DNA of 64,000 nt from JALZKA01 sp963715405 (GCA_963715405.1 OY970239.1:930001-994000), one strand, 5' to 3'. Shown: positions 24,716-33,415, numbered from the stretch's first letter. Translations and numbers: made by a program. The notes: generated by a model not told the origin, from the sequence alone.

Positions 24716-26238
24716 AGCCTCCACGCACCGCCGAGGTCCCGACCCCGCTTCAGCGCGACGAGGCGGTAACGATCTTCGAGAGGTCTGTCGAGGGGCGCCG
24801 AGCGGCGGTCGTCCCCGAGTGCGACGTGCCGGAGATTCCGCTCTCTGACGCGATTCCCCAAGCTCTCCTTCGCGAGAAGCCCGCGGAGCTGCCCGAGGTC
24901 TCTGAGCCGGAGATCGTCCGCCACTACAACCGGATCTCGCGCCGAAACTTCGATCTCGACACCGGCCCGTATCCGCTCGGCTCGTGCACGATGAAGCACA
25001 ACCCTCGCCTGAACGAGAGGGTGGCAGCGCTTCCGGGGCACTCCCGCCTTCATCCAGCGCAGGACCCCCAGCGGGCCCAGGGCGCGCTCGAGCTCATGTG
25101 GAACCTCGAGCGCTCGCTCTCTGAGCTGACGGGTCTTCCGCACGTCTCGCTTCAGCCCTCGGCCGGTTCGCACGGCGAGCTTGCCGGGCTCCTGCTAACC
25201 CGTGCCTACCACGCCGACCGCGGCGAGCAACGAACCAAGGTCCTCACCCCGGATACCGCGCACGGAACCAATCCCGCGACGGTCACGATGGCGGGCTATG
25301 AGGTGGTCAAGGTGGCAACCGCGCCCGACGGAGGCGTCGACGTCGACGACCTGCGCGAGAAGGCCGACGACGCGGTCGCCTGCCTCATGCTCACGAACCC
25401 GAACACGCTTGGGGTATTCGACCGGAACATCCGCGAGATCGCCGGGATCGTCCACGATGTCGGCGGCACCCTCTATTACGACGGCGCGAACCTGAACGCG
25501 GTAATGGGCTGGTCGAGGCCAGGCGACATGGGCTTCGACATCGTCCACCTCAACCTGCACAAGTCATTCTCCCAGCCACACGGGGGAGGGGGCCCCGGCG
25601 CCGGCCCAATCGCGGTTTCCGATCGCATCGCGCCATTCCTGCCGGTGCCGCGCATCGTTCGAACCGAGACCTCGAACGGCTCCGGCCCGCGCTTCGGCCT
25701 CGAGCACGAAGCCGAGAAGTCGATCGGACGGATGCGGGGCTTTCAGGGCAACTTCGGCGTCTTCGTCCGCTCGTACGCCTACATCCGCTCCCTCGGCGGC
25801 GACGGCCTTCGCGAGGCGTCCGAGACGGCGGTCCTGAACGCGAACTACCTCCTGTCGAAGCTACGGGCGGGGCGCGCCGGCAAGCACCTGCCGCTCGCGT
25901 TCGGCGAGCGCTGCATGCACGAGTTCGTCCTCACCGGCGACCCCGCGAGGCGCGAGCTCAAGGTGAAGACGCTCGACATCGCGAAGCGACTACTGGATTA
26001 CGGCTTCCATCCGCCGACGATCTATTTCCCGCTGCTCGTCGAAGAGGCGCTCATGTTCGAGCCGACCGAGACCGAGACGCGCGAGTCCCTGGACGAGCTT
26101 GCCGAGGCGATCGACTCGATCCTCGCCGAGGCCGAGGAGGATCCGGAGATCCTCACGAAAGCGCCCTACACGACGCCGGTGCGCCGCCTCGACGAGGCGG
26201 CGGCGAGCCGCAAGCCGATCGTTCGCCAGCGCTTCTAG
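24712..26238 (+). CDS. gcvPB: glycine dehydrogenase (decarboxylating) subunit 2
   Basis: A 508-residue C-terminal subunit of the split P protein carrying the PLP-binding lysine in LNLHKSFSQPHGGGGPGAGP. Other family motifs: LGSCTMKHNPRLNE, HVSLQPSAGSHGELAG, TPDTAHGTNPATV and YYDGANLNAVMG. GTG start at 24712 overlaps gcvPA. The last ~30 residues (DEAAASRKPIVRQRF) are typical. A hairpin terminator follows directly. Confidence 0.95.
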   Translation: MKPPRTAEVPTPLQRDEAVTIFERSVEGRRAAVVPECDVPEIPLSDAIPQALLREKPAELPEVSEPEIVRHYNRISRRNFDLDTGPYPLGSCTMKHNPRLNERVAALPGHSRLHPAQDPQRAQGALELMWNLERSLSELTGLPHVSLQPSAGSHGELAGLLLTRAYHADRGEQRTKVLTPDTAHGTNPATVTMAGYEVVKVATAPDGGVDVDDLREKADDAVACLMLTNPNTLGVFDRNIREIAGIVHDVGGTLYYDGANLNAVMGWSRPGDMGFDIVHLNLHKSFSQPHGGGGPGAGPIAVSDRIAPFLPVPRIVRTETSNGSGPRFGLEHEAEKSIGRMRGFQGNFGVFVRSYAYIRSLGGDGLREASETAVLNANYLLSKLRAGRAGKHLPLAFGERCMHEFVLTGDPARRELKVKTLDIAKRLLDYGFHPPTIYFPLLVEEALMFEPTETETRESLDELAEAIDSILAEAEEDPEILTKAPYTTPVRRLDEAAASRKPIVRQRF

Positions 26239-26250
26239 CACCTGTTTTCG

Positions 26251-26295
26251 CGAGAGTGCGCTCGCGGGACAGCCTGTCCCGTTATCTCACTCTCG
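26251..26295. terminator. nested palindromes ending the gcv operon
   Basis: CGAGAGTG at 26251-26258 pairs with CACTCTCG at 26288-26295. Inside lies the palindrome GGGACAG-C-CTGTCCC at 26266-26280. The structure begins 13 bases after the gcvPB stop and ends before the convergent small gene, so it can act in both directions. The inner palindrome looks like a REP-type unit. Confidence 0.65.
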
Positions 26296-26302
26296 GCGCG
26301 GG

Positions 26303-26635
26303 CTAGGCCGCGCGGTGTAGCGCGAGCGCCCGGCGGCTGCCGCGACGCGGGCGGCTCCTCCGGCCAAAGCCGTTCCGCGAGTCGCGGACCGCGCCCGCGC
26401 GGATCCTCAGCATCTCGACCAGCTCGGTCGTCCGGTGGAAGGGATCGGCGACGAAGGAGCCGTCGGTGAGGGAGATCGCAGCTCGCACGCGGTCACCGGC
26501 CATCGCCATCAAGAGCGGGCCGGCCGGCAGCTCGTGCGTGTCACGACCAGCGACCCGAGCGATTTCGCTCATGTCTTCGGCGCGCGCCGCGCGAATGGTG
26601 ATCTCGGTTGCATCAATGTGTGTGACGTGCGACAT
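26303..26635 (-). CDS. small GNAT-like N-terminal domain protein
   Basis: A 110-residue protein. Residues ~10-75 (ITIRAARAEDMSEIARVAGRD through DGSFVADPFHRTTELVEMLRIRA) look like the first half of a GNAT acetyltransferase. The acetyl-CoA loop half is missing. Such truncated GNAT proteins recur in actinobacteria and have no known activity. The C-terminal 25 residues are very basic (RRSRPRRGSRRALALHR). The ATG is preceded by AGGAG. It is divergent from the MocR gene, with 93 bases between them. Confidence 0.6.
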   Translation of the reverse strand: MSHVTHIDATEITIRAARAEDMSEIARVAGRDTHELPAGPLLMAMAGDRVRAAISLTDGSFVADPFHRTTELVEMLRIRAGAVRDSRNGFGRRSRPRRGSRRALALHRAA

Positions 26636-26688
26636 AGCTAACTCCTAGGTTCTTGTGGTTCAAAGCCCTTCGTTTGCGCTTTGTATGC

Positions 26689-26718
26689 TTGACAAATCGC
26701 CAAGATAGCGCATACACT
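26689..26718 (+). promoter_or_regulatory. promoter of the MocR-type regulator gene
   Basis: TTGACA at 26689-26694 and TACACT at 26713-26718 with an 18-base spacer. The -10 box ends 10 bases before the ATG, so the mRNA leader would be about 4 bases. The region between the two divergent genes is unusually AT-rich. Confidence 0.6.
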
Positions 26719-26728
26719 GGGGAATTCA

Positions 26729-28258
26729 ATGTCCTACAAGGCACAATTGAACGAGCTACGCACCACTGACGAGGCCGAGGGCCGAGACAACCGCTCTGGC
26801 GTAACCGCCGCCATCGTCGAAATCTTCGAGGCGGCGATCACCCAAGGTGAGCTCGGGCCGGGGGCGAAGCTGCCGCCGACGCGTCAGCTCGCCGAGCTCA
26901 CGGGCGTGAACCACCTGACAGCGGCACGCGCATACCGGCAGCTGTCCGAGCGCGGCCTGGTCTCGTCGAAGGTGGGCTCTGGCACCTTCGTACGTGCGGC
27001 GGCAGCCGCTATCCCCGGCTCTACCAGGGTCAAGGACTCGATCGCCTGGCAGCGCTACGTCCTGCCCGAGTTCGAAGAGACCTACGGCGATCACGTCCTC
27101 GCCGAGATGCATTCGCACGTTCAGACCGAGGGTCTGATTCCGCTGTCGGTCGGCTACCCGTCAGAGCGAATCTTCCCGATCGCAGACATGCAGGACGCCA
27201 CTGAGACGGTCATGCGGACCCAGCCGGAGCGGGCGCTTCAATACTCGGACGTCCGCGGCACGCCTGAGCTTGCCCAGCAGGTGGCGAACCTGTCGGCCGC
27301 TCGCGGCGAGGAGGAGGACATCGAGGACATCGTGATCACGAGCGGGGCGACACAGGGCCTTTCCCTCGCGATGCGCGCGATCCTGAGGCCCGGTGACGTC
27401 GTGGCCTGCGAGGACCCTTCATTCATGTCGGTGATCCGCGCCATCCGCGCGGCCGGCGCGAAGGTTCAGCCGGTGCCCGTAGATGCCGACGGGCTCGATG
27501 TGGACGCGCTCGAGGCACTTCTCGCCCGGACGGAGATCCGAGCGCTCGCGATCCAGCCGCGCCTCCACAACCCGACCGGCCGCGATCTTTCGCCCGAGCG
27601 CCGGGAGCGGTTGCTCGAACTGGTGCGCCGGCACGGCTTTTTCATCGTGGAGGACGGCATCTACGGCGAGCTGCGCATGGACGGGGAAGAGCGCCCCTCG
27701 CTTCGCGCCGACGCGCCCGCGCACGCGATCTACACCGACTCGCTTTCGAAGACGGTGGGCGGGGGCCTTCGAGCCGGCTGGGTGATCGCCTCCGGGCCGG
27801 TGCGCGAACGGATCATCGCCGAGAAGCGCTCCGACGACATCCATACGCCCGTCCTCAGTCAGCTTGTCGCAGCCGAGTACCTCTCCCGAGGCCTCTATCC
27901 CGCGCAACTCGAGCGCGCGCGGGGCCACTACGAGCGAGGCCGAGCGGCCCTCGAAGAGTCAATTGAGCGCCACCTCGGTGGCGTTGCCCACTACCTCGAG
28001 CCTCTCGGCGGCGGGCACGTTTGGGTGACGCTCGACAGCGCGGTGTCCGAGCGAGACCTGGTCGACGAGGCGTGGCGCCAGGGTGTCGCGTATGCCCCCG
28101 GGGGCGCGATGAGCGTCGCCCGCACGCAGGAGCTTCAACTCCGGCTTTCCTTCTGTTACCTCGAGCCCGGGGAGATGGACGAAGGTGTCCGCCGTCTGGG
28201 CTCCGCGCTCGAGACGCTGAGCGCAAGGCCCGCCCGCCGCGCCGCAGCCCCGGTCTAG
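26729..28258 (+). CDS. MocR/PdxR-type GntR regulator with aminotransferase domain
   Basis: A 509-residue fusion. A GntR winged helix-turn-helix (residues ~25-95, with LPPTRQLAELTGVNHLTAARAYRQLSERGLV) is followed by a class I aminotransferase-fold domain with the PLP lysine in YTDSLSKTVGGGLRAGW. MocR proteins use the aminotransferase domain as a PLP or amino-compound sensor rather than an enzyme. Targets are often divergently transcribed, here the small GNAT-like gene. An unusually long insert between the domains (SIAWQRYVLPEFEETYGDHVLAEM) is present. The regulated metabolite is unknown. Confidence 0.85.
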   Translation: MSYKAQLNELRTTDEAEGRDNRSGVTAAIVEIFEAAITQGELGPGAKLPPTRQLAELTGVNHLTAARAYRQLSERGLVSSKVGSGTFVRAAAAAIPGSTRVKDSIAWQRYVLPEFEETYGDHVLAEMHSHVQTEGLIPLSVGYPSERIFPIADMQDATETVMRTQPERALQYSDVRGTPELAQQVANLSAARGEEEDIEDIVITSGATQGLSLAMRAILRPGDVVACEDPSFMSVIRAIRAAGAKVQPVPVDADGLDVDALEALLARTEIRALAIQPRLHNPTGRDLSPERRERLLELVRRHGFFIVEDGIYGELRMDGEERPSLRADAPAHAIYTDSLSKTVGGGLRAGWVIASGPVRERIIAEKRSDDIHTPVLSQLVAAEYLSRGLYPAQLERARGHYERGRAALEESIERHLGGVAHYLEPLGGGHVWVTLDSAVSERDLVDEAWRQGVAYAPGGAMSVARTQELQLRLSFCYLEPGEMDEGVRRLGSALETLSARPARRAAAPV

Positions 28259-28264
28259 GCGTTG

Positions 28265-28282
28265 GTGCCAGGCACCTGGCAC
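28265..28282. terminator. palindrome after the MocR gene (GTGCCAGG-CA-CCTGGCAC)
   Basis: An 8-bp inverted repeat with a 2-base centre, 7 bases after the MocR stop. Its left half is the same GTGCCAGGCACC unit that forms the array between ftsI and murE. It may act as a terminator. Confidence 0.55.
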
Positions 28283-28309
28283 GTTCCACACACTTTCCTT
28301 ACAGTTTGC

Positions 28310-28315
28310 TAACAT
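28310..28315 (+). promoter_or_regulatory. candidate -10 box TAACAT for the M15-like peptidase gene
   Basis: TAACAT ends 9 bases before the ATG at 28325, predicting a leader of 2-3 bases. Confidence 0.4.
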
Positions 28316-28324
28316 GCGGCGTCG

Positions 28325-29005
28325 ATGGCGGCGGGGCGAAAGAGCGCATTTCTTCCGGGCTGGCGAGCGTGCGTCGTTGCGTGCGTCCTTGTCTTCTTCG
28401 CGCTTGTGTCCATCGGCGGGTCCGTAGTCGCGGACGCGGCCGACGCGGCCGAGATGCGGAGCAAGAAGCTCGGCAAGAACCTCTGCAAGACGACGGGCGG
28501 CGGCAAGTTCGTACGCATTCCTCATGCCGGCGGCGCGCGGATCGACAGACGTCTCTTGCCGGATATCCGCTGGATGCAGCGCAACTACAAGATCGAGATC
28601 GGCGACGGCTACGCACCGACGGGTCACGCGCCGAACGGCGAGCATCCCATCGGCCTCGCGGTCGACATCTTCTCGGGCAAGGGCCGCAAGGGCTGGGACA
28701 AGATCGACAAGCTCGCCCGCTACGCGGAGCCTCGCCAGAACGACCCGAGGCTCCCGTGGCGCTGGGTCGGCTACAACGGCGACTCAGGCCACGGCCGCGG
28801 CGACCACCTCCATCTTTCCTGGTCCCACAACGACCGCACGAAGCCACGCAGGCCGGCCAAGTGGGTCCTCACCCGCTCCTGCCCCGGTGACGGCGGTGGT
28901 GGCGGCGGTAATGGAGGCGACGGCGACGGCGACGGTGGCGGCGGCATCGGCAATCGCTCGACGGCGCTCCGCGGCCTCGCGGCGCCCGTCCCCGAAACCG
29001 AGTAG
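28325..29005 (+). CDS. secreted protein with D-Ala-D-Ala carboxypeptidase-like (M15/Hedgehog fold) domain
   Basis: A 226-residue exported protein. The N-terminus is a signal peptide (WRACVVACVLVFFALVSIGGSVVADA). The domain from ~residue 60 shows the M15-type zinc pattern: H and D in GEHPIGLAVDIFSG, and H-x-H in GRGDHLHLSW. This suggests a zinc peptidase acting on peptidoglycan or peptides outside the membrane. Residues ~190-215 are a Gly/Asp run (GDGGGGGGNGGDGDGDGGGG). ATG at 28325 follows the TAACAT box. Catalytic activity is inferred only from metal ligands. Confidence 0.65.
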   Translation: MAAGRKSAFLPGWRACVVACVLVFFALVSIGGSVVADAADAAEMRSKKLGKNLCKTTGGGKFVRIPHAGGARIDRRLLPDIRWMQRNYKIEIGDGYAPTGHAPNGEHPIGLAVDIFSGKGRKGWDKIDKLARYAEPRQNDPRLPWRWVGYNGDSGHGRGDHLHLSWSHNDRTKPRRPAKWVLTRSCPGDGGGGGGNGGDGDGDGGGGIGNRSTALRGLAAPVPETE

Positions 29006-29013
29006 CGACGCTC

Positions 29014-30000
29014 TCAGCAGCCGTCGGTCAGCTCGGCGCCGGTGTCGACGACCTCGAAGGCGCTGCCCGGCACGTCCTTCAGATCGCTCAGCGCTTCATC
29101 GTCCCAGCGATCGTCGGATGCTCCGGTGATGAAGAAGTTCGAGCCGTTGTCGGCGACGATCGCGCCGTAGGTCTTGAGCGCCTGAGCGATCGTCCGCGCT
29201 TCGTCCGACATCCCCGAGAGGTCGTAGCTCTCGCGCAGGCGCAGGCGCATTCCCATGGGCGGCAGGGTCCCGCCGCACTCCTCGGATGCGAAATGGGTCG
29301 CGGGAGAGAGGTACGCCCGGCGAGTTCGCTCGAACGTGATGCGGATCGCGTGATCTATGAACCCCGCCTCGACCTCGTCGTAGCGGACGAGCCCCGGCAG
29401 GATCGGCAGACCCGCGGCGTCCGCTGAGGTCCAGCCGTCCGGGCGCTGGGGCAGGTCGGCGCCGAGGTCAAAGACGCTTGACTGGTCCGCACGCCACGGC
29501 TTGCTTCGCTTGGGCGGGAATGCGCGGTAGAGCTCGATCAGCCGGCAATCATCATCCGCGTCGTTCGAGTCCCGCTCGAGGACGAGCACGTGCCGGTCGC
29601 CGTCGGAGTTGCGGCCGCCCTCGATCCGCGCGTCGCGGGGGATGGGGTGGGGACCCCTGTCGCTCTCGTGGGGGTAGGCGATGAGCCTGACGGGCACTCG
29701 GCGCTGGTTGGGGCCGACCTCCTCGAACGGGATGCCGTAGCGCGGGTTCGAGCCGAAGTCGGGATGAAGGTCGTCCCCGCCGTCGGCCAGGATGCGATTG
29801 ATGATCGCCTCCGAGCTCTCGGCCTCTTCCAGGCCGGAGATGTCTTGGTGAAACGCGTCGGAGGGAGGCAGAATCTGGCAGCCGCCAGGACGGGATGGTT
29901 CGTCGCCGCGGTGCGCCGGGGCAGCGCCCGCGGCCGCGCCCACCGGGGCGAGAAGCGCCAGCACGAGGAGCACTCGCGCCGGTGGCAGGAAAACTCTCAT
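29014..30000 (-). CDS. conserved secreted protein of unknown function
   Basis: A 328-residue exported protein with signal peptide VLLVLALLAPVGAAAGAAPA. The mature part has stretches that look strongly conserved (RYGIPFEEVGPNQRRVPV, GWTSADAAGLPILPGLVRYD, FIDHAIRITFERTRRAYLSP, YGAIVADNGSNFFITGASD). I recall similar proteins in actinobacteria and other soil bacteria without an assigned function. Cysteines are few (three or four), so disulfides are possible. ATG at 30000 was chosen because the signal peptide starts there; a longer frame upstream has no such feature. It lies after the ku-ligD pair on the same strand, and converges with the M15-like gene. Confidence 0.6.
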   Translation of the reverse strand: MRVFLPPARVLLVLALLAPVGAAAGAAPAHRGDEPSRPGGCQILPPSDAFHQDISGLEEAESSEAIINRILADGGDDLHPDFGSNPRYGIPFEEVGPNQRRVPVRLIAYPHESDRGPHPIPRDARIEGGRNSDGDRHVLVLERDSNDADDDCRLIELYRAFPPKRSKPWRADQSSVFDLGADLPQRPDGWTSADAAGLPILPGLVRYDEVEAGFIDHAIRITFERTRRAYLSPATHFASEECGGTLPPMGMRLRLRESYDLSGMSDEARTIAQALKTYGAIVADNGSNFFITGASDDRWDDEALSDLKDVPGSAFEVVDTGAELTDGC

Positions 30001-30082
30001 AGGACGGGGTTGCCCTGCCCTCGCTGGTTGGAGCCCGCACTCATCGTCTAACCATCGGCGTCCCGGCCGTACGGTATGAGCT

Positions 30083-30988
30083 TCATCCGCTGTCGGGCAA
30101 CGGTTGTTTGAGCCTGAGCACGGGCTCGAAGAGGTCGCCGTGGTGCTCGATCCGCGCAAGTACGTCCTCGGCCTCGTAGGAGAGATCGTCCTTGCCATGG
30201 GCACCCGCCTCGACCTCGTCCCAGGTAACCGGCGTCGAGATCGTGGGCCGCTCGCGGGCACGAAGCGAATAAACGGAGACGGTGGTCTTCGACCGGGTGT
30301 TCTGGCTCCAGTCGACCAGCACCTTGCCGACACGGAGCGACTTGGTCATCCGCGAGACGACCAGCGCCGGTTCGGCCTTCTCGAGCGCCCGGGCCACCGC
30401 GTGGGCGAATGGCTTGGTGCGCTCGTACGTCGCGGTGCCGTTCAACGGGACGTAGACCTGGACGCCCTTCGAGCCCGACGTCTTCGCAAAGCACTCGAGG
30501 CCGATCCCCTCGAAAAGCTCCCGAACCCGAAGGGCGACGGTGCAGCACTCGCGCATCGCGGCCGGCGGCCCCGGGTCGAGATCGAAGGCGAGAACCGTCG
30601 GACACTCCATCGCGTCGACCTTCGAGAGCGACGGATGCAACTCGAGCGCTCCCATCTGCGCCAGCCAGACGAGGGTGGACTTGTCGTCGCAGATGACGAA
30701 GTCGATCTCACCGACACGATCCATCCCGACCGCCTCCGATCGCACCCACCCGGGAGCGCCCTTGGGAATCCGCTTTTCATAGAAGCGCTGGCCGCCCACG
30801 CCGTCCGGAAATCGGACGCGGGTGAGGGGACGCTCGGCAAGGTGCGGCAGCAGCGTGTCCGCTACCCGCGCGTAGTAATCGATCGCCTCGCCTTTGGTCG
30901 TCTTCGACTGCGGCCACATGACCTTGTCGAGATTCGAGAGGGAGATGATCCGGTCGTCTACGGACACCTCGGTGCGCTCGTCAGCCAT
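30083..30988 (-). CDS. ligD: LigD-type NHEJ polymerase/primase domain protein
   Basis: A 301-residue stand-alone PolDom of the archaeo-eukaryotic primase superfamily. In non-homologous end joining it fills gaps and adds (ribo)nucleotides at broken ends. The metal-binding DLDPG is in LAFDLDPGPPAAM, and the nucleotide-binding KTSGSKGVQVYVPL and VLVDWSQNTRSKTTVSVYSLRAR motifs are clear. The start of the domain is ISLSNLDKVMWPQSKTTKGE. No ligase or phosphoesterase domain is fused; the ligase is a separate gene 1.4 kb away. It lies 56 bases downstream of ku, likely in one operon. Confidence 0.9.
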   Translation of the reverse strand: MADERTEVSVDDRIISLSNLDKVMWPQSKTTKGEAIDYYARVADTLLPHLAERPLTRVRFPDGVGGQRFYEKRIPKGAPGWVRSEAVGMDRVGEIDFVICDDKSTLVWLAQMGALELHPSLSKVDAMECPTVLAFDLDPGPPAAMRECCTVALRVRELFEGIGLECFAKTSGSKGVQVYVPLNGTATYERTKPFAHAVARALEKAEPALVVSRMTKSLRVGKVLVDWSQNTRSKTTVSVYSLRARERPTISTPVTWDEVEAGAHGKDDLSYEAEDVLARIEHHGDLFEPVLRLKQPLPDSG

Positions 30989-31044
30989 CTGGATACGCGC
31001 CCGTTGGCTCTACCGCTCTCGCGTCCGGTGCCAACGAAGTTGGC

Positions 31045-31929
31045 TTATTTCGAGGCCGACTTGGCCTTCGAGGTGCTCTTCTTCGCGCTCGACTTCTTCT
31101 TGGCGGGCGCCTTCTTCTTGGTCTCGGCGCCACCACCGAGCGGTTCCGACTTGACCGCCGCGAGGCTCTCCTCGAGCGCGGCCATGAGGTCGGGAGCCTT
31201 GGTGGGCTTGGGCGCTTCGGATTCGACCTCAACGGCGCCCTCGCCCTTGGCCTTCCGCTCGATCAGCGCCAGGAGCTCTTCGCGGTATTCGTCTTTGTAG
31301 GCATCGGGCTCGAAGTCGTTGGAGAGCGACTCGATGAGCTGCTTCGCCATGTCGATCTCGGCCTTGCGCGGCTTCTCTGCCTCCTCGCCGAGGATCTCGG
31401 AGATCTCGTCGGGCGCGACGACCTCATCGGCGAAGCGCATGGTCGCCATCGTCAGCACGTCGCCCATCGGTCGGATCGCAGCGAGGTTTTCCTTGTTGCG
31501 AAGCACGAATCGCGCGACCGCGACCTTCTTCTGCTCGTTCATCGCCTCGGTGAGGAGGGCATAGGCCCGTTCGGCACCCTTGTCCGGACCGAGGTAGTAC
31601 GGGTGATCGAAGTAGATCGGGTCAATCTGGTCGAGGTCGACGAAGTCCTGGATCTCGATCGAGCGGGTCTTCTTGGGATCGATCTCCTCGAAGTCGTCCT
31701 TCGTCAAGACCACGTACTGCTCGGGCGAGATCTCGTAGCCCTTGACGATGTCCTCGTAGGGGACCTCCTTGCCGTCGGCTTCCGCCACGCGCTTGTGGCG
31801 GATCCGCGACGAGTCCGACTCGCGCAGCTCGCGAAACGACACGTTCTTGCGCGAAACGGCCGAATAGAGCTTCACGGGAACGTTAAGGAGCCCGAAGGAG
31901 ATTGAGCCTGTCCAGATCGCGCGAGCCAT
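31045..31929 (-). CDS. ku: bacterial Ku protein
   Basis: A 294-residue homodimeric end-binding protein of NHEJ. The core starts ARAIWTGSISFGLLNVPVKLYSA and includes YEISPEQYVVLTKDDFEEID, FDHPYYLGPDKGAERAYALL and RPMGDVLTMATMRFADEV. The C-terminal 40 residues are a lysine/alanine tail (KKKAPAKKKSSAKKSTSK) of the kind known to aid DNA binding in other bacterial Ku proteins. ku and the polymerase-domain gene form a two-gene unit. A TAACCT box lies 15 bases before the ATG. Confidence 0.95.
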   Translation of the reverse strand: MARAIWTGSISFGLLNVPVKLYSAVSRKNVSFRELRESDSSRIRHKRVAEADGKEVPYEDIVKGYEISPEQYVVLTKDDFEEIDPKKTRSIEIQDFVDLDQIDPIYFDHPYYLGPDKGAERAYALLTEAMNEQKKVAVARFVLRNKENLAAIRPMGDVLTMATMRFADEVVAPDEISEILGEEAEKPRKAEIDMAKQLIESLSNDFEPDAYKDEYREELLALIERKAKGEGAVEVESEAPKPTKAPDLMAALEESLAAVKSEPLGGGAETKKKAPAKKKSSAKKSTSKAKSASK

Positions 31930-31996
31930 GGGAGCAGTGTTTCGAGGTTACCCCGCAGAGTCCGTCTGAAAGCGTCCCCGCGAACGCGATCTTGCG

Positions 31997-32002
31997 TAGT
32001 CT
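31997..32002 (+). promoter_or_regulatory. candidate -10 box TAGTCT for the YqfO-like gene
   Basis: TAGTCT ends 6 bases before the TTG at 32009. It supports a leaderless TTG start. Confidence 0.4.
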
Positions 32003-32008
32003 GGGAGC

Positions 32009-32350
32009 TTGGACGCTCGCCGGGTCTACCGCATCACGACCTTCGTTCCTCCCGGTCATCTCGATTCGGTTCTGAAAGCGGTCGAACGGGAGGCGCCGCC
32101 GATGCGGTTCGGGCCTTACGAGCGATGGGCATGGTGGTCCGCGCCGGGCGTCGAGCAGTTTCGCCCGGTCGAGGGGGCCAAGCCGACCGTCGGGCAGGTT
32201 TCGCGGCTCGAGCGCGTGCCATCGGTACGGCTCGAATTTGTGCTTCCTCTGGATCCCGACGTGCTCGACCGGGTATTGACGCAGGGACTCGTTCCGAGCC
32301 ATCCTTGGGAGGAACCGGTGGTGTTCGTGAACGAAACCCTGATTCCGTGA
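32009..32350 (+). CDS. stand-alone YqfO/NIF3-insert-like (PII/CutA-fold) domain protein
   Basis: A 113-residue protein. It resembles the ferredoxin-like domain inserted in YqfO-type NIF3 proteins. Matching features are RVYRITTFVPPGHLDSVLKAV, YERWAWWSAPGVEQFRPVEGAKPTVGQVS and HPWEEPVVFVNETL (family: EGTGQFRP, HPYEEPA). Here it is not fused to NIF3. It probably binds a small ligand or metal as a trimer; the function is unknown. TTG start at the predicted +1. It sits between ku and the ATP-dependent ligase, but on the other strand. Confidence 0.65.
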   Translation: MDARRVYRITTFVPPGHLDSVLKAVEREAPPMRFGPYERWAWWSAPGVEQFRPVEGAKPTVGQVSRLERVPSVRLEFVLPLDPDVLDRVLTQGLVPSHPWEEPVVFVNETLIP

Positions 32351-32377
32351 CTCTCCCCCGCCGCCGGTCCGGAACGG

Positions 32378-33409
32378 TCAGGTCTCGCGCACGACCTCGC
32401 GCGGCACCTTGTCGTCGCGAAGGCCCTTGAACGAGGGCTGGCGGAGCGTTCCTTCGTGAGTCCACTCGGTGAACTCGACCTCGCAGACGAGGAGCGGTTC
32501 GACCCAGACGGGGCCGGCGCCGCGGGAGCGGGTCCGGCCCTTGTACTTCTCGCGCGGGTCCTCGCCGAGTTCGAACGGCATCTCTTCGGTACGTAGCGGC
32601 TCGAGGAGTCGTCGCAGACGCTTCAGCATCTCGTCGGTGAAGCCCGTACCGACGCCGCCCGCATAGACGAGGCGCTGAGGGCTCCCGGTCGAAGCCGCCT
32701 CTTCGACCGTACGGTCCCAATAGCCGACGAGGAGCGAGCCCACCGAGCCGGTGCGGCCACCCTCGCCCGGCATGTAGGCGCCGACCACCAGTTCCTGACG
32801 GAGGCGGGCGCGGATCTTGAGCCAGTCCGGGCTTCGCTTTCCCGGGCGATACGGACAGCCGAGGCGCTTCGCGACGATGCCCTCGAGCCCCTGGGTGCGG
32901 GCAGCTTCGAGGAAGGCGGGTCCGTCTCCGATTCGGTGTGCGGGCGCGCGCCAGCAATCGCCGTCGAGCTCAAGCCCGGCGAGCAGTTCGCGTCGGCGCT
33001 CGTATGGCTCGGCTAGGAGCGATTGGGAGTCGAGGTAGAGGAGGTCGAAGGCGACGTAGCTCACGGGGATCTCCTGCGAGCGACGGCGGATCGTTTCCAG
33101 CCGCGAGAGACCCATCCTTCGCTGAAGCGTCTGAAAGCTCGGGCGTCCCGCTGCGTCGAACGCGACCACCTCGCCATCGAGGAGCGCCGAGCGCCCGTCG
33201 AGCGCCTCGGCGAGCCCGGTCAGCTCGGGATAGCGATGGCTCGCGTCCTCTCCCCGGCGAGAGGAGATCCGCACCGCGCCGCCCTCGACGAGAGCGAGCG
33301 CTCGCACACCGTCCCACTTGATCTCGAAGGCCCACCCGTCGCCGTCGGGCGGCGCGGCCGCCGGGGTCGCGAGCATCGGCTGGAGGTTGCGGGGGAGCGA
33401 ATCGGCCAC
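32378..33409 (-). CDS. ligD: ATP-dependent DNA ligase (LigD ligase-domain type)
   Basis: About 343 residues. The adenylation domain has the nucleophilic lysine in FEIKWDGVRAL, then LLDGEVVAFD, SYVAFDLLYLD, EGIVAKRL and RSPDWLKIR. The OB-fold domain (residues ~220-335) includes LLVCEVEFTEWTHEGTLRQPSFKGLRDDK. It would seal breaks with Ku and the separate polymerase-domain protein. A longer frame begins with an ATG at 33466, but that segment is encoded by a 36-base palindromic repeat. A GATAAT box 6 bases before the GTG at 33409 argues for the shorter, leaderless start. Confidence 0.88.
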   Translation of the reverse strand: MADSLPRNLQPMLATPAAAPPDGDGWAFEIKWDGVRALALVEGGAVRISSRRGEDASHRYPELTGLAEALDGRSALLDGEVVAFDAAGRPSFQTLQRRMGLSRLETIRRRSQEIPVSYVAFDLLYLDSQSLLAEPYERRRELLAGLELDGDCWRAPAHRIGDGPAFLEAARTQGLEGIVAKRLGCPYRPGKRSPDWLKIRARLRQELVVGAYMPGEGGRTGSVGSLLVGYWDRTVEEAASTGSPQRLVYAGGVGTGFTDEMLKRLRRLLEPLRTEEMPFELGEDPREKYKGRTRSRGAGPVWVEPLLVCEVEFTEWTHEGTLRQPSFKGLRDDKVPREVVRET

Positions 33410-33415
33410 CTGCTC

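Noticed and set aside
26239..26302. Attachment site or mobile-element end at the nested palindromes after gcvPB
   Set aside because: No integrase or transposase nearby and no matching direct repeat was seen; a terminator is sufficient.
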